A stretch of 22,170 nucleotides of DNA, taken from UBA5941 sp021824385 (lineage in GTDB: Bacteria > Patescibacteriota > Microgenomatia > UBA8517). The notes under the pieces were generated by a model, which was not told where the DNA came from, did no database searches, and saw only the letters and a program-made list of their open reading frames with translations. Below, piece by piece: positions 9,001 through 16,694 of this stretch. How positions within the stretch are numbered: position 1 is the first letter of the stretch; every line of letters begins with the position of its first letter. The DNA lies in assembly GCA_027347685.1 (NCBI GenBank), contig DAIEQM010000017.1, forward strand, positions 1-22,170. Reading direction: 5' to 3'. Position numbers and translations under genes: made by a program.

Positions 9001-12000
9001 CTCACTGGTTACTCAACAACCACTTGGAGGAAAAGCTCAAATGGGTGGACAGCGACTTGGAGAAATGGAAGTCTGGGCACTTGAAGCACATCGTGCAGCT
9101 CATACCTTGCAAGAAATGTTGACTATTAAGTCTGACGATATCGTTGGACGTGCACAAGCGTTTGGTGCAATTGTAAAAGGTGAACCAATTCCTGAAGCGA
9201 AAGTTCCAGAATCCTTCAAAGTCTTGATTCGAGAATTGAATTCTCTCGGACTTTCAATTCAAATTGAAGGACCTCAGCCAAAAGAAGACATCAACCCAGA
9301 TGAACTTTTGAGCAAGATTACTGACAAAAAGAATCCTCAGTTTATTGATCCCCTTACCATGCTTTCAAACCTTGAAGACTTTAAGGGACTCGTCATTAGA
9401 CTTGCTTCTCCTGAAGAAATCCGGGTTTGGTCACGAGGAGAAGTAACGAAACCTGAAACTATTAATTACAGAACACTAAAGAGTGAAAAAGATGGACTCT
9501 TTGACGAACGAATCTTCGGTCCTTCAAAGGATTGGGAATGTTACTGTGGAAAGTATAAGAGAATCAGATATAAGGGCGTTACTTGTGACAAGTGTGGAGT
9601 AGAAGTTACGGAAAGTAGAGTTCGTCGAGAACGTATGGGACACATCGGCCTCGCAGCTCCTGTTATGCATGTATGGTTCTTTAAAGGAGCCCCTTCTAAG
9701 ATTTCTCTCCTTTTGGATCTTGCACCTCGTGCAATTGAGCAAGTTGTCTACTTCGCTCGATACTTGGTCATGTCTGTAGATGAGGCTGGAAGGACTGATG
9801 CTATTAAGACATTGGAAAAGACCAGAGCTGAGAAAATTGAAGAAGTGAAGAGTATGTATAAGGAGCGAACAGAACTTGTTAAAGAAGATGGCGTTATCCG
9901 AGCCAAGAAAGCAGAAGACAAGATTAAAGGAAAAGAACAATTGGCGCTCGCCCTTTCTGAAGTCGAACTCGAAACTCGAAAGAAAGAAGCAAGTCTTTCT
10001 GAAGAAGAAAAGGTCACTCTTGAGAAAACAGAAGAGCTATTTGGAAAACTTATTAGTATCGTAAAAGACGTACGAAAGTTTGGATTCCTCTCAGAAGATG
10101 AATACGAAAAGCTTGCTTCTTACGGCGTAGACAATTTCGTAGAAGTAAAAATGGGAGCAGAAGCACTTTATGAAGCTCTTGCTGCACTGAAGCTTGATGA
10201 TCTTTCAAAGTCAGTTAAAGAAGAAATTGATGCTGTTAAGGGCAAGGGAAGTCGTTACATTAAGCTCACTCGACGCTTAAAGATGATCGATGGTATGAGA
10301 AGTGGAAAAATTTCAGCCACTTGGATGGTTATGAAGGTTCTTCCTATTCTGCCACCAGATTTGCGCCCAATGGTTCAGCTCTCTGGAGGCCGATTTGCAA
10401 CCAGTGATTTGAATGATTTGTATCGACGAGTAATTAATCGCAATAATCGCTTGAAGCATTTGATTAACCTTGGAGCACCTGAAATCATTTTGCGAAATGA
10501 GAAGCGCATGCTTCAAGAATCAGTAGACTCGCTTATTGATGCGTCACAGCGAAAAGCAACACGACGTGGACGAGGAAAACAGCCTTTGCGATCACTTTCA
10601 GACATGTTGAAAGGAAAACAAGGTCGATTCCGACAGAACCTTCTTGGAAAGCGTGTTGATTACTCAGGACGATCAGTCATCGTGGTTGGACCAGAACTCA
10701 AGCTCAACCAATGTGGACTTCCAAAAGAAATGGCACTCGAAATCTTTAAGCCATTTGTACTCCGCGAAATGATTGTTCGAGGAATTGCGCCAAACGTAAA
10801 GAGTGCAAAGAATTTGCTAGAGCGACGACCAGCAGAAGTGTTTGACATCTTGGAAGAGATTACAAAAGACCATCCAGTTCTTTTGAATCGCGCTCCAACA
10901 CTACACAAATTGGGTATTCAGGCATTTTATCCAATTCTTATTGAAGGAAACGCAATTCGTTTGCACCCGACAGTATGTAAAGCATTCAACGCCGACTTTG
11001 ATGGAGACCAAATGGCTGTTCATTTGCCACTCTCAGAGCGTGCAATTAAAGAAGTAAAAGAACTCGTTATTTCTGATCGCAACTTGTTGAAGCCTGCTGA
11101 CGGTTCACCGACCAGTGCACCATCATCTAAGGAAATTGCGCTTGGTGTGTACTACTTTACGAGTCTTGATACCCGAATTACGCCAGACGTTACGACATTC
11201 TCTGACAAAAACGAAGCAGTCTTTGCCTATCAGACTGGAAAGATTAGTTTGCGACAATTAATCCATGTGAAGATGGGAACTGAAGTTATCGATACGACAG
11301 TGGGAAGACTCTTGTTTAATGAAGTATTGCCATCAGAATTTGGATACATGAACGAAAACATGAGTTCTGGTTTAATCCAAGACTTGATTGTTGATGGAAT
11401 TACCAAAGTTCCACATGACCGCGTTGTTCAAATGATTGACGATATTAAAGATATTGGATTCGTTGGAGGCACCTATTCAGGACTTTCATTCGGAATCAGT
11501 GACGCAGTTGTTCATCCTGAGAAAGCAGCAATGATTGATAATGCAAATGCTCGAGTTGCCGAAATTGAAGATGCATTCTCACAAGGGCTCATTACAACTG
11601 AAGAGAGAAAACGAAAGAGTCAGGAAATCTGGATCGAGACAACTGAAGAAATTGCAGACAAGACCTGGAGTTTGGTAGAGCCTACAAGTTCAATTAGAAT
11701 CGTTATTGATGCAAAAGTAGGACGTACCTCTAAGGAACAAATCAAGCAGCTTGCAGGTATGCGCGGACTCGTGGTCGACCCACTTGGAAAGATCGTTGAG
11801 CTCCCTGTTAAGAGTAATTTCCGAGAAGGACTCTCAGTCTTTGAATACGTAACATCATCTCGTGGATCTCGAAAGGGACTCACAGATACAGCCCTGAAGA
11901 CTGCTGATGCAGGATACTTAACTCGAAGACTCGTAGACGTTGCTCATGATGTCATCGTTCGAGAGGAAGATTGTGGAACAGAAGAGGGTATCCGAATTAG

Positions 12001-13060
12001 TAAGAATATTCGACCAAATGTCTATGCTCGCCGCATCGTCGGACGTATCGCTTTGGAAAATATCGAAACAGCCGATGGTAAGGTCTTGGTTGAAAAAGGC
12101 GCAATCATTGATGAGCCGACATCAAAGGAAATTGAGAAGTTGCAAATTGAGTCAGTCTTTGTCAGGTCACCACTCTCCTGCGAGAGTCGATATGGAGTCT
12201 GTGCACATTGTTACGGATGGGATCTTTCAAACAAGCAAATTGCAAAGATTGGTACACCAGTTGGAGTACTGACCGCACAGTCAATTGGAGAACCAGGAAC
12301 ACAGCTTACTATGAGAACCAAGCACAGTGGAGGAGTCGTTGGAGTCGACGTGACCCAAGGTTTGCCACGTGTTGAGGAACTCTTTGAGGCACGAATGCCA
12401 AAGAGCATGGCGCCTTTGACTGACATTGCAGGTAAGGTAAAAGTTGAAGAACTTGAAGACGGATGGAAAGTGTTTGTAACTAGTGTCAACGTAAAGCCTG
12501 AAGAAGTTCGAGAGTTTGTTATTCCGAAGACCAGTAAGCTCATGGTAGAAGATGGCCAACTTATTGAGGCTGGAGCACAACTTTCAACAGGATACTTGGA
12601 CGTAAAGGAACTCCTCTCAATTCGAGGACTCATTCCAGCACAGGAGTATTTGATCAACGAACTCCAGGCTGTATACGAATCACAAGGTATTCCGATTAAC
12701 GACCGACATTTTGAAGTCATTGTGCGAAAGATGAGTGACAAAGTAAAGATCTCGACAAGTGGAAACACACCACTCTTGCCTGGAGAAACCGTTGATCGAT
12801 CATTCTTTGACGAAGAAAACGAAAAAGTCATTGCAGCAGGTGGAGAAGCAGCAACTGCACGACCAACAGTAATGGGTATCACCAAGCGTGCACTCTTGAC
12901 CGAATCATGGCTCTCAGCAGCATCATTCGAGCAAACAACAGATGTTTTGGCAACCAGTTCCCTCATGGGAAGACGAGATCGTTTGATTGGACTCAAAGAA
13001 AATGTTATCATCGGACGCCTCATCCCTGTTGACCCTGAACGGGCAAAAATGATGGTTTAA
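6041..13060 (+). CDS. rpoBC: fused RNA polymerase beta-beta' subunit (RpoB-RpoC)
   Basis: 2339 aa in one uninterrupted frame, carrying both large catalytic subunits of RNA polymerase. Beta is about residues 1-1077: fork and rifampicin-pocket region near 382-407, GDKLAGRHGNKG, and the conserved end PESFKVLIRELNSLGL. A linker of about 33 residues (1078-1110) follows. Beta' is about 1111-2339: zinc ribbon C1167/C1169/C1182/C1185 with the E. coli spacing, rudder/lid region LRSLSDMLKGKQGRFRQNLL, catalytic NADFDGD at 1650-1656, second zinc site with CESRYGVCAHC (C2047, C2054, C2057), trigger loop near 2085-2100, and the C-terminal LKENVIIGRLIP. A charged coiled-coil-like insertion lies at about 1245-1320 in beta'. 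An in-frame ATG at 9359 (M1107) without SD could in principle start beta' separately. No SD precedes 6041. rplJ/rplL are not upstream. rpsL follows after 10 nt. Confidence 0.97.
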   Translation: MAKTNRRNFGKKETNLPELDLSLVQRESWEWFLNEGIAEEIAQVSPIEDFTGKNWQLLLGSHTLEEPQITPKYAEEKGITFAAPFKLVATLINKKTGESVEQEVFMGNIPQMTNAGTFVINGIERVVINQLVRSPGIYFSGARDRATGRMLYTAEVRPLHGSWLEFEISKNDVISARIDKRRKVSATTLLRAMGIESDQDIQEAFAAVDTDKIHRFIKKTIEKDPTKTQEESLLEIYRKLRPGEPAIIDNAQALFESLFLDTRRYDLGKVGRYKINKRLDLTIQNERENWVLTKQDIIATLSYLIGLQNGHGHVDDIDHLSNRRLRRVGELVATHAFRAGLLKLERSVKEKMSLIASEDKPLPQNLINARPLIASINEFFRSNQLSTILDNTNPLSEVDNLRRVSVLGPGGINRERASFSIRDINASQYGRIDPVRSPEGPNIGLVTYLALYARVNEFGFLETPYRKVEKIEKNGKTVAKVTNEVVYLTADDDAKYHITHSGITISEDGIIENDRVPYRFNNAFLEGSAELIDFIDITPRQVFGASASLIPFLAHDEGNRALMGSNMQCQAVPLVSPQSPVVGTGMEASIAESMGHVVLSDFDGVVDYVDATRVEVRLDKKTVKPVRSSAEMSEDNERAIYRLTKFKRTTQSTAYNQKARVIVGQRVKKGDLLIDGPSAEQGELALGTNLVVAYASFDGYGFEDALVVSDRLVKDDLLTSIHIKEYTADVVETKLGPEELTRDIPNVSEMELANLAEDGIVVLGAEVGPNDILVGKIAPKGETELNAEERLLRAIFGEKAREVRDTSLRVPHGEEGIVVDVQILDKLTGDELGPGVMKTVIVKVAQIRKVMVGDKLAGRHGNKGVIAKIMPAADMPYLPDGTPVDLIISPLSVLARMNLGQLLEAHLGWALAKNGEKGSLPVFDEIGDDAISKELVKAGLPATGKIRLFDGRTGENYAEDTVVGVGYILKLKHMIEDKTHARSTGPYSLVTQQPLGGKAQMGGQRLGEMEVWALEAHRAAHTLQEMLTIKSDDIVGRAQAFGAIVKGEPIPEAKVPESFKVLIRELNSLGLSIQIEGPQPKEDINPDELLSKITDKKNPQFIDPLTMLSNLEDFKGLVIRLASPEEIRVWSRGEVTKPETINYRTLKSEKDGLFDERIFGPSKDWECYCGKYKRIRYKGVTCDKCGVEVTESRVRRERMGHIGLAAPVMHVWFFKGAPSKISLLLDLAPRAIEQVVYFARYLVMSVDEAGRTDAIKTLEKTRAEKIEEVKSMYKERTELVKEDGVIRAKKAEDKIKGKEQLALALSEVELETRKKEASLSEEEKVTLEKTEELFGKLISIVKDVRKFGFLSEDEYEKLASYGVDNFVEVKMGAEALYEALAALKLDDLSKSVKEEIDAVKGKGSRYIKLTRRLKMIDGMRSGKISATWMVMKVLPILPPDLRPMVQLSGGRFATSDLNDLYRRVINRNNRLKHLINLGAPEIILRNEKRMLQESVDSLIDASQRKATRRGRGKQPLRSLSDMLKGKQGRFRQNLLGKRVDYSGRSVIVVGPELKLNQCGLPKEMALEIFKPFVLREMIVRGIAPNVKSAKNLLERRPAEVFDILEEITKDHPVLLNRAPTLHKLGIQAFYPILIEGNAIRLHPTVCKAFNADFDGDQMAVHLPLSERAIKEVKELVISDRNLLKPADGSPTSAPSSKEIALGVYYFTSLDTRITPDVTTFSDKNEAVFAYQTGKISLRQLIHVKMGTEVIDTTVGRLLFNEVLPSEFGYMNENMSSGLIQDLIVDGITKVPHDRVVQMIDDIKDIGFVGGTYSGLSFGISDAVVHPEKAAMIDNANARVAEIEDAFSQGLITTEERKRKSQEIWIETTEEIADKTWSLVEPTSSIRIVIDAKVGRTSKEQIKQLAGMRGLVVDPLGKIVELPVKSNFREGLSVFEYVTSSRGSRKGLTDTALKTADAGYLTRRLVDVAHDVIVREEDCGTEEGIRISKNIRPNVYARRIVGRIALENIETADGKVLVEKGAIIDEPTSKEIEKLQIESVFVRSPLSCESRYGVCAHCYGWDLSNKQIAKIGTPVGVLTAQSIGEPGTQLTMRTKHSGGVVGVDVTQGLPRVEELFEARMPKSMAPLTDIAGKVKVEELEDGWKVFVTSVNVKPEEVREFVIPKTSKLMVEDGQLIEAGAQLSTGYLDVKELLSIRGLIPAQEYLINELQAVYESQGIPINDRHFEVIVRKMSDKVKISTSGNTPLLPGETVDRSFFDEENEKVIAAGGEAATARPTVMGITKRALLTESWLSAASFEQTTDVLATSSLMGRRDRLIGLKENVIIGRLIPVDPERAKMMV

Positions 13061-13070
13061 GTTACACACA

Positions 13071-13475
13071 ATGCCTACAATTGCACAATTAGTTAAAAAA
13101 GGCCGCAAAGTGGAGAGAGAAAAAACTGGAAGTACCGCTTTAAAACAATGGTTTAATAGTAAAAAGCGCAGATACAGTGAAGTAAGCTCTCCATTTAAGC
13201 GTGGCGTAATTTTGTCTGTTCGAACCATGACTCCAAAGAAACCGAACTCGGCTCTTCGAAAGGTTTGTCGTGTTCGACTTTCAAACAAATATGAAATCAC
13301 GGCGTACATCCCAGGGGAGGGACATGACTTGGCAGAACATTCAATTGTTATGGTTCGTGCAGGTCGCGTAAAGGATCTTCCAGGGGTAAAGTATCAGGTT
13401 GTCCGTGGTAAATATGATTCTAAAGGAGTTGTTGGTCGCATCAATGGTCGATCGCGCTATGGTGCTAAGAAATGA
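13071..13475 (+). CDS. rpsL: 30S ribosomal protein S12
   Basis: 134 aa, about 10 residues longer than E. coli S12. The extra residues lie in the N-terminal third (about 15-45). Decoding-centre loops are conserved: TPKKPNSALRKV and RVKDLPGVKYQVVRGKYD. The usual streptomycin-site lysines (K in TPKK, K in GVKY) are present, so no resistance-type change is seen at those positions. The gene starts 10 nt after rpoBC with no SD and no promoter, so it is very likely co-transcribed with rpoBC. TGA is the stop codon, which argues against a TGA-recoded lineage. Confidence 0.96.
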   Translation: MPTIAQLVKKGRKVEREKTGSTALKQWFNSKKRRYSEVSSPFKRGVILSVRTMTPKKPNSALRKVCRVRLSNKYEITAYIPGEGHDLAEHSIVMVRAGRVKDLPGVKYQVVRGKYDSKGVVGRINGRSRYGAKK

Positions 13476-13477
13476 GC

Positions 13478-13493
13478 TGCAGCGGCCGCTGCA
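13478..13493. repeat. perfect 16-nt GC-rich palindrome in the rpsL-rpsG gap
   Basis: TGCAGCGGCCGCTGCA equals its own reverse complement and lies in the 26-nt gap between the rpsL stop and the rpsG start. As RNA it can form a 6-bp stem with a GGCC loop, 8 nt before the rpsG ATG. It is much more GC-rich than its surroundings. In E. coli, S7 represses str translation by binding the rpsL-rpsG intercistronic RNA, so a regulatory hairpin here is plausible but unproven. Confidence 0.6.
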
Positions 13494-13501
13494 TAATCCC
13501 T

Positions 13502-13981
13502 ATGCCACGATCTGGAGCAGTTCGTTTACGAAATGTTGCTGTAGACCCTGTACACGGCAATATGCTTGTTACCAAGCTTATTAATCGCAGTATGTACGAT
13601 GGAAAGAAAACTATTGCTCAAAAAGAAGTATATGCTGCTTTAAAGCAAATAAAAGAAACGATGAAAGAGGAAGGTATTACTGTTTTTACCAAAGCTCTTG
13701 AGAATATTCGCCCAACAATGGAAGTTCGAGCACGACGCATCGGAGGAGCTGCATATCAAGTTCCTGTTCAAGTTCGAGGACGAAGACAAGAAGCACTTTC
13801 TATTCGATGGCTCGTTGAATCAGCTCGATCGAGATCTAATTCTGAATATCACACTTTTGCTGAAAAATTAGCAGCAGAAATCATGGATGCAGCCAAAGGT
13901 GAGGGAGTTGCTGTTAAGAAGCGACAAGACGTCGAAAAAGTAGCCGAAGCAAACAAAGCATTTGCTCACTTCCGCTGGTAA
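13502..13981 (+). CDS. rpsG: 30S ribosomal protein S7
   Basis: 159 aa from the ATG at 13502 (MPRSGAVRLR), the usual S7 length and N-terminus. An in-frame ATG at 13472 would add ten residues encoded by the palindromic gap and overlap the rpsL stop, so it is rejected. S7 organises the 3' major domain of 16S rRNA in the small-subunit head. Recognisable blocks are MYDGKKTIAQ, ENIRPTMEVRARRIGGAAYQ, EALSIRWLVESAR and the C-terminal AFAHFRW. No SD precedes it. It is presumably on the rpoBC-rpsL mRNA. Confidence 0.96.
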   Translation: MPRSGAVRLRNVAVDPVHGNMLVTKLINRSMYDGKKTIAQKEVYAALKQIKETMKEEGITVFTKALENIRPTMEVRARRIGGAAYQVPVQVRGRRQEALSIRWLVESARSRSNSEYHTFAEKLAAEIMDAAKGEGVAVKKRQDVEKVAEANKAFAHFRW

Positions 13982-14004
13982 GCTTTTAGTTTTTTTTCTC
14001 CAAT

Positions 14005-14039
14005 AAAAAAGAGCGGCAATATGTATTTTACCGCCCTTT
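14005..14039 (-). terminator. intrinsic terminator of the relE-like gene (possibly bidirectional)
   Basis: Read on the - strand, a stem pairing 14031-14039 with 14008-14016 (8 of 9 pairs, 14-nt loop) is followed by a run of six U. It begins at the relE stop. On the + strand there is no T-run after the stem, so termination of rpsG from this element is less certain; a run of T near 13990 lacks a hairpin. Confidence 0.7.
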
Positions 14040-14320
14040 CATTTGTGATAACTTTCCCTTCTAAAGGCTATTTTTCTGATTATGACTATTTTCTGCTTGT
14101 GGTCGATATCGAACAATACTCTTACCCTCCCTATACTCCATCGATACTTTGCAAATTGAGCTAAATTAGGTCTTCTCAGGTCATCCGCTGTGTGGAGCGG
14201 ATTATAGCTCTTTCGATTAACCTGCTTTGATACCAGCGATTGAATTGTTGGGTCTAAACGATTAAATTCCTTTCGTGCACTTTTACTGAGTACTATCTGG
14301 AATCTTTCCGGCTCGTTCAC
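14039..14320 (-). CDS. RelE/ParE-family toxin-like protein without adjacent antitoxin
   Basis: 93 aa with the compact RelE/ParE layout: basic N-terminal strand and helices (FQIVLSKSARKEFNRLD), then the C-terminal sheet with YRWSIGRVRVLFDID and IIRKIAFRRESYHK, which supplies the Arg/Tyr residues typical of RelE mRNA interferases. The start is GTG at 14318-14320, preceded by AGGTGG on the - strand. A TATAAT (+ strand 14356-14361) lies upstream. Only 136 nt separate it from the fusA start, with no room for an antitoxin gene upstream, and none lies downstream. It is therefore a solitary toxin-like gene wedged against the direction of the str operon. It could be an inactive or domesticated family member. 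Confidence 0.85.
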   Translation of the reverse strand: MNEPERFQIVLSKSARKEFNRLDPTIQSLVSKQVNRKSYNPLHTADDLRRPNLAQFAKYRWSIGRVRVLFDIDHKQKIVIIRKIAFRRESYHK

Positions 14321-14355
14321 AATACCACCTCACACTCCGACAAACGTAAAGAGGA

Positions 14356-14361
14356 ATTATA
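14356..14361 (-). promoter_or_regulatory. -10 box for the relE-like gene
   Basis: TATAAT on the - strand, predicted start near 14349, about 29 nt before the GTG. The -35 is weak. Confidence 0.5.
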
Positions 14362-14439
14362 ACCCATTTTACCAAGAAATGTGTATCTATCTAAAAGTGA
14401 ATGATTTTCGTGCCGCCTGTGTACTTCTCTGCCTGACTT

Positions 14440-14448
14440 TGATACAAT
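14440..14448 (+). promoter_or_regulatory. extended -10 promoter (TGaTACAAT) for fusA
   Basis: TG at 14440-14441 and TACAAT at 14443-14448. The fusA ATG at 14457 begins 8 nt later, so the mRNA is predicted leaderless or with a 1-2 nt leader. No clear -35. Confidence 0.7.
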
Positions 14449-14456
14449 CATGTCCT

Positions 14457-16613
14457 ATGGCCGCACAAGCCGCTAAGAAAAAATCAGCAATTGTTTCTAC
14501 GATCACCAAGGATCGCTTGGTTTCCTATGATCATATTCGCAATATTGGAATCATTGCCCACATCGATGCAGGTAAAACAACTACAACTGAGCGTATTCTC
14601 TATGAAACGGGAAAAACGTACAAACTGGGCTCAGTAGACGACGGAACCACCGCAACCGACTGGATGGAGGAAGAGCGAGAACGTGGAATTACGATTGTCA
14701 GTGCTGCGATTACCACTTTTTGGGATATTAAAGAAGAAAGCTCTTCAGTCCCTGCTGGTCACTATCGCATCAACATTATTGATACCCCTGGACACATTGA
14801 CTTTACCGCTGAAGTTGAACGATCACTTCGCGTACTGGATGGAGCAGTCATGGTGTTTGACGGAAGAACCGGAGTAGAGTCTCAATCTGAAACGGTATGG
14901 CGACAGGCTGATAAATACAAAGTTCCTCGTATTTGTATCTTAAATAAATTAAACCTCATTGGTGCTGACTTTGAAGGAAGCTTAAAGTCGATCGATGAGA
15001 GACTTGGTGCCAATACTGCTCCAATTCAAATCCCTGTTGGAAACGAGCATGAACTTCGCGGAATGATTGATTTAGTCAAAATGAAAGCCTTCACCTATAA
15101 GGCAATCGAAGACACAAAACTCACTGAAGAAGAAATTCCTGCTGATCTTCTTGAAACGGCTCAGAAGTATAGAAATCTTTTGATTGAACGTGTTGCAGAA
15201 TTTGATGATGAAACCCTCACCAAATACTTGGAAGGACAAGAACTTACAGAAACAGATATTAAACGCGCTATCCGCAAAGGGGTTGTGGCCGTCAAGTTCT
15301 TCCCCATCTTAGGCGGAGACAATCGAACTGCAACTACCCAACTTCTTTTGAATGCCGTTGTTGAATATTTGCCATCTCCAATAGACGTCCCACCTGTTGA
15401 AGGTACAAATCCAAAGACTGGTGAAGTTGAAACTCGTGAGCGCAAAAATGAAGCTCCATTTTCAGGTCTTGGCTTTAAAGTTATGACCGATCCCCATGTT
15501 GGACGTCTTCTCTATGTACGTATTTACAGTGGAAAGCTAAAAACTGGGCAAGAAGTTTACAATATTAGTAAGCAAGTAAAAGAACGCATTGGAAAGCTTG
15601 TGCTTTTGCATGCTGATCAACGTGAACTTGTTGACGAGGCGTATGCTGGGGAAATTGTGGCAGTTGTAGGGCTACGCGACACAACTACTGGAAACACCCT
15701 CTGTGACGAGGCTCATCCGATTCTTTTGGAATCAATCTCGTTCCCTGAACCAGTTATCTCTCTTGCCATTGAACCGGCTACCAAGACTGACCAAGAAAAA
15801 ATGGGACTGGCACTCAATAAGCTTGCTGACGAAGATCCAACCTTCAGAATCAAAAGTAATCCTGAAACTGGGCAAACCATTATCTCCGGAATGGGAGAAC
15901 TCCAGCTTGAAGTGCTCGTTAATCGCATGAAGCGCGAATTTAATGTAGAAGCCAAAACTGGTGCTCCACAAGTGGCATACAAAGAAACCATCAAAAAGAT
16001 TGCCACCGGAGAAGGAAAATACATTCGCCAAACGGGAGGCCGCGGACAATACGGACACTGTTTGCTTCGTATTGAACCTCGAGGCAGAGGTGAAGGCTTT
16101 GAATTCGTTTCAGAAATTAAAGGGGGAGCAATTCCGCAAGAGTATATTGGGCCGATTGAAAAGGGAGTTAAAGAAAAGCTCGAAAACGGAATTTTGGCTG
16201 GATACCCGCTCGTCGATATTCGAGTTGTGGTATACGATGGAAGTTTCCACGAAGTTGACTCGTCTGAAATGGCTTTTAAAATTGCAGGTAGTTTGGGTGT
16301 TCAAGATGCAGCCGAAAAAGCAGATATGGCCCTTCTTGAGCCTATTATGAAGATTGAAGTCACAACACCTGATGAATTTATGGGAGATATTATTGGAGAT
16401 CTCTCAAGTAAACGCGCAGCAATTTCAGGAACTGAAAAAAAAGGAATGTTTACGGTTATCACCGGAAGTGTGCCTTTGGCAGAACTTCATGGATATGCCA
16501 CGAAGCTTCGCTCGATCTCTCAAGGACGAGCTGCTGCTTATGTTGAGCCTTCTCACTATGACGAAGTTCCTCAAAACGTGACAGCTCAGATTGTTGCTGC
16601 AAAAGCGAAATAA
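14457..16613 (+). CDS. fusA: translation elongation factor G with altered G4/G5 motifs
   Basis: 718 aa from ATG 14457 (MAAQAAKKK). The frame is open upstream to 14379, but those codons cover the -10 box and would add a hydrophobic tail foreign to EF-G. EF-G catalyses GTP-driven translocation and, with RRF, ribosome recycling. G1 (AHIDAGKTT), G2 (RGITI) and G3 (DTPGHIDF) are intact. G4 reads NKLN (163-166) instead of NKxD. The usual G5 context GSAFKNKG reads GGDNRTAT (about 286-293). Domains II-V look normal: RQTGGRGQYGH, HEVDSSEMAF in domain IV, and GYATKLRSISQGRA in domain V. Position after rpsG supports the canonical EF-G identity rather than a paralogue. Transcription is from its own extended -10. 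Confidence 0.95.
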   Translation: MAAQAAKKKSAIVSTITKDRLVSYDHIRNIGIIAHIDAGKTTTTERILYETGKTYKLGSVDDGTTATDWMEEERERGITIVSAAITTFWDIKEESSSVPAGHYRINIIDTPGHIDFTAEVERSLRVLDGAVMVFDGRTGVESQSETVWRQADKYKVPRICILNKLNLIGADFEGSLKSIDERLGANTAPIQIPVGNEHELRGMIDLVKMKAFTYKAIEDTKLTEEEIPADLLETAQKYRNLLIERVAEFDDETLTKYLEGQELTETDIKRAIRKGVVAVKFFPILGGDNRTATTQLLLNAVVEYLPSPIDVPPVEGTNPKTGEVETRERKNEAPFSGLGFKVMTDPHVGRLLYVRIYSGKLKTGQEVYNISKQVKERIGKLVLLHADQRELVDEAYAGEIVAVVGLRDTTTGNTLCDEAHPILLESISFPEPVISLAIEPATKTDQEKMGLALNKLADEDPTFRIKSNPETGQTIISGMGELQLEVLVNRMKREFNVEAKTGAPQVAYKETIKKIATGEGKYIRQTGGRGQYGHCLLRIEPRGRGEGFEFVSEIKGGAIPQEYIGPIEKGVKEKLENGILAGYPLVDIRVVVYDGSFHEVDSSEMAFKIAGSLGVQDAAEKADMALLEPIMKIEVTTPDEFMGDIIGDLSSKRAAISGTEKKGMFTVITGSVPLAELHGYATKLRSISQGRAAAYVEPSHYDEVPQNVTAQIVAAKAK

Positions 16614-16620
16614 TACTCCA

Positions 16621-16632
16621 CCCCATAGCTTG
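16621..16632 (+). repeat. CCCCATAGCTTG motif, copy 1
   Basis: Immediately upstream of and overlapping the -35 (TTGTTC) of the 95-aa gene promoter, 8 nt after the fusA stop. Matches copies at 17047, 17820 and 22158. Confidence 0.7.
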
Positions 16633-16658
16633 TTCTCCCAATTACTGTGTGTTAAAAT
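16630..16658 (+). promoter_or_regulatory. promoter of the 95-aa gene
   Basis: -35 TTGTTC (16630-16635), 17-nt spacer, -10 TAAAAT (16653-16658) with TG in extended -10 position. SD GAGGGGG (16684-16690) lies 4 nt before the ATG. Confidence 0.75.
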
Positions 16659-16694
16659 AACCCATCGATTTAGTGAGGCCCACGAGGGGGTAGT

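Noticed and set aside
12211..13023. Long - strand open frame (270 aa) inside rpoC
   Set aside because: A shadow of the beta' coding frame: Ser/Thr-rich antisense translation, no domain, no promoter or SD.
13472..13501. Upstream ATG of rpsG
   Set aside because: It overlaps the rpsL stop and encodes the palindrome; S7 normally begins MPR, as at 13502.
14379..14456. Upstream in-frame extension of fusA
   Set aside because: The codons cover the fusA -10 box and encode a hydrophobic Cys-rich stretch not found in EF-G; ATG 14457 fits promoter spacing.
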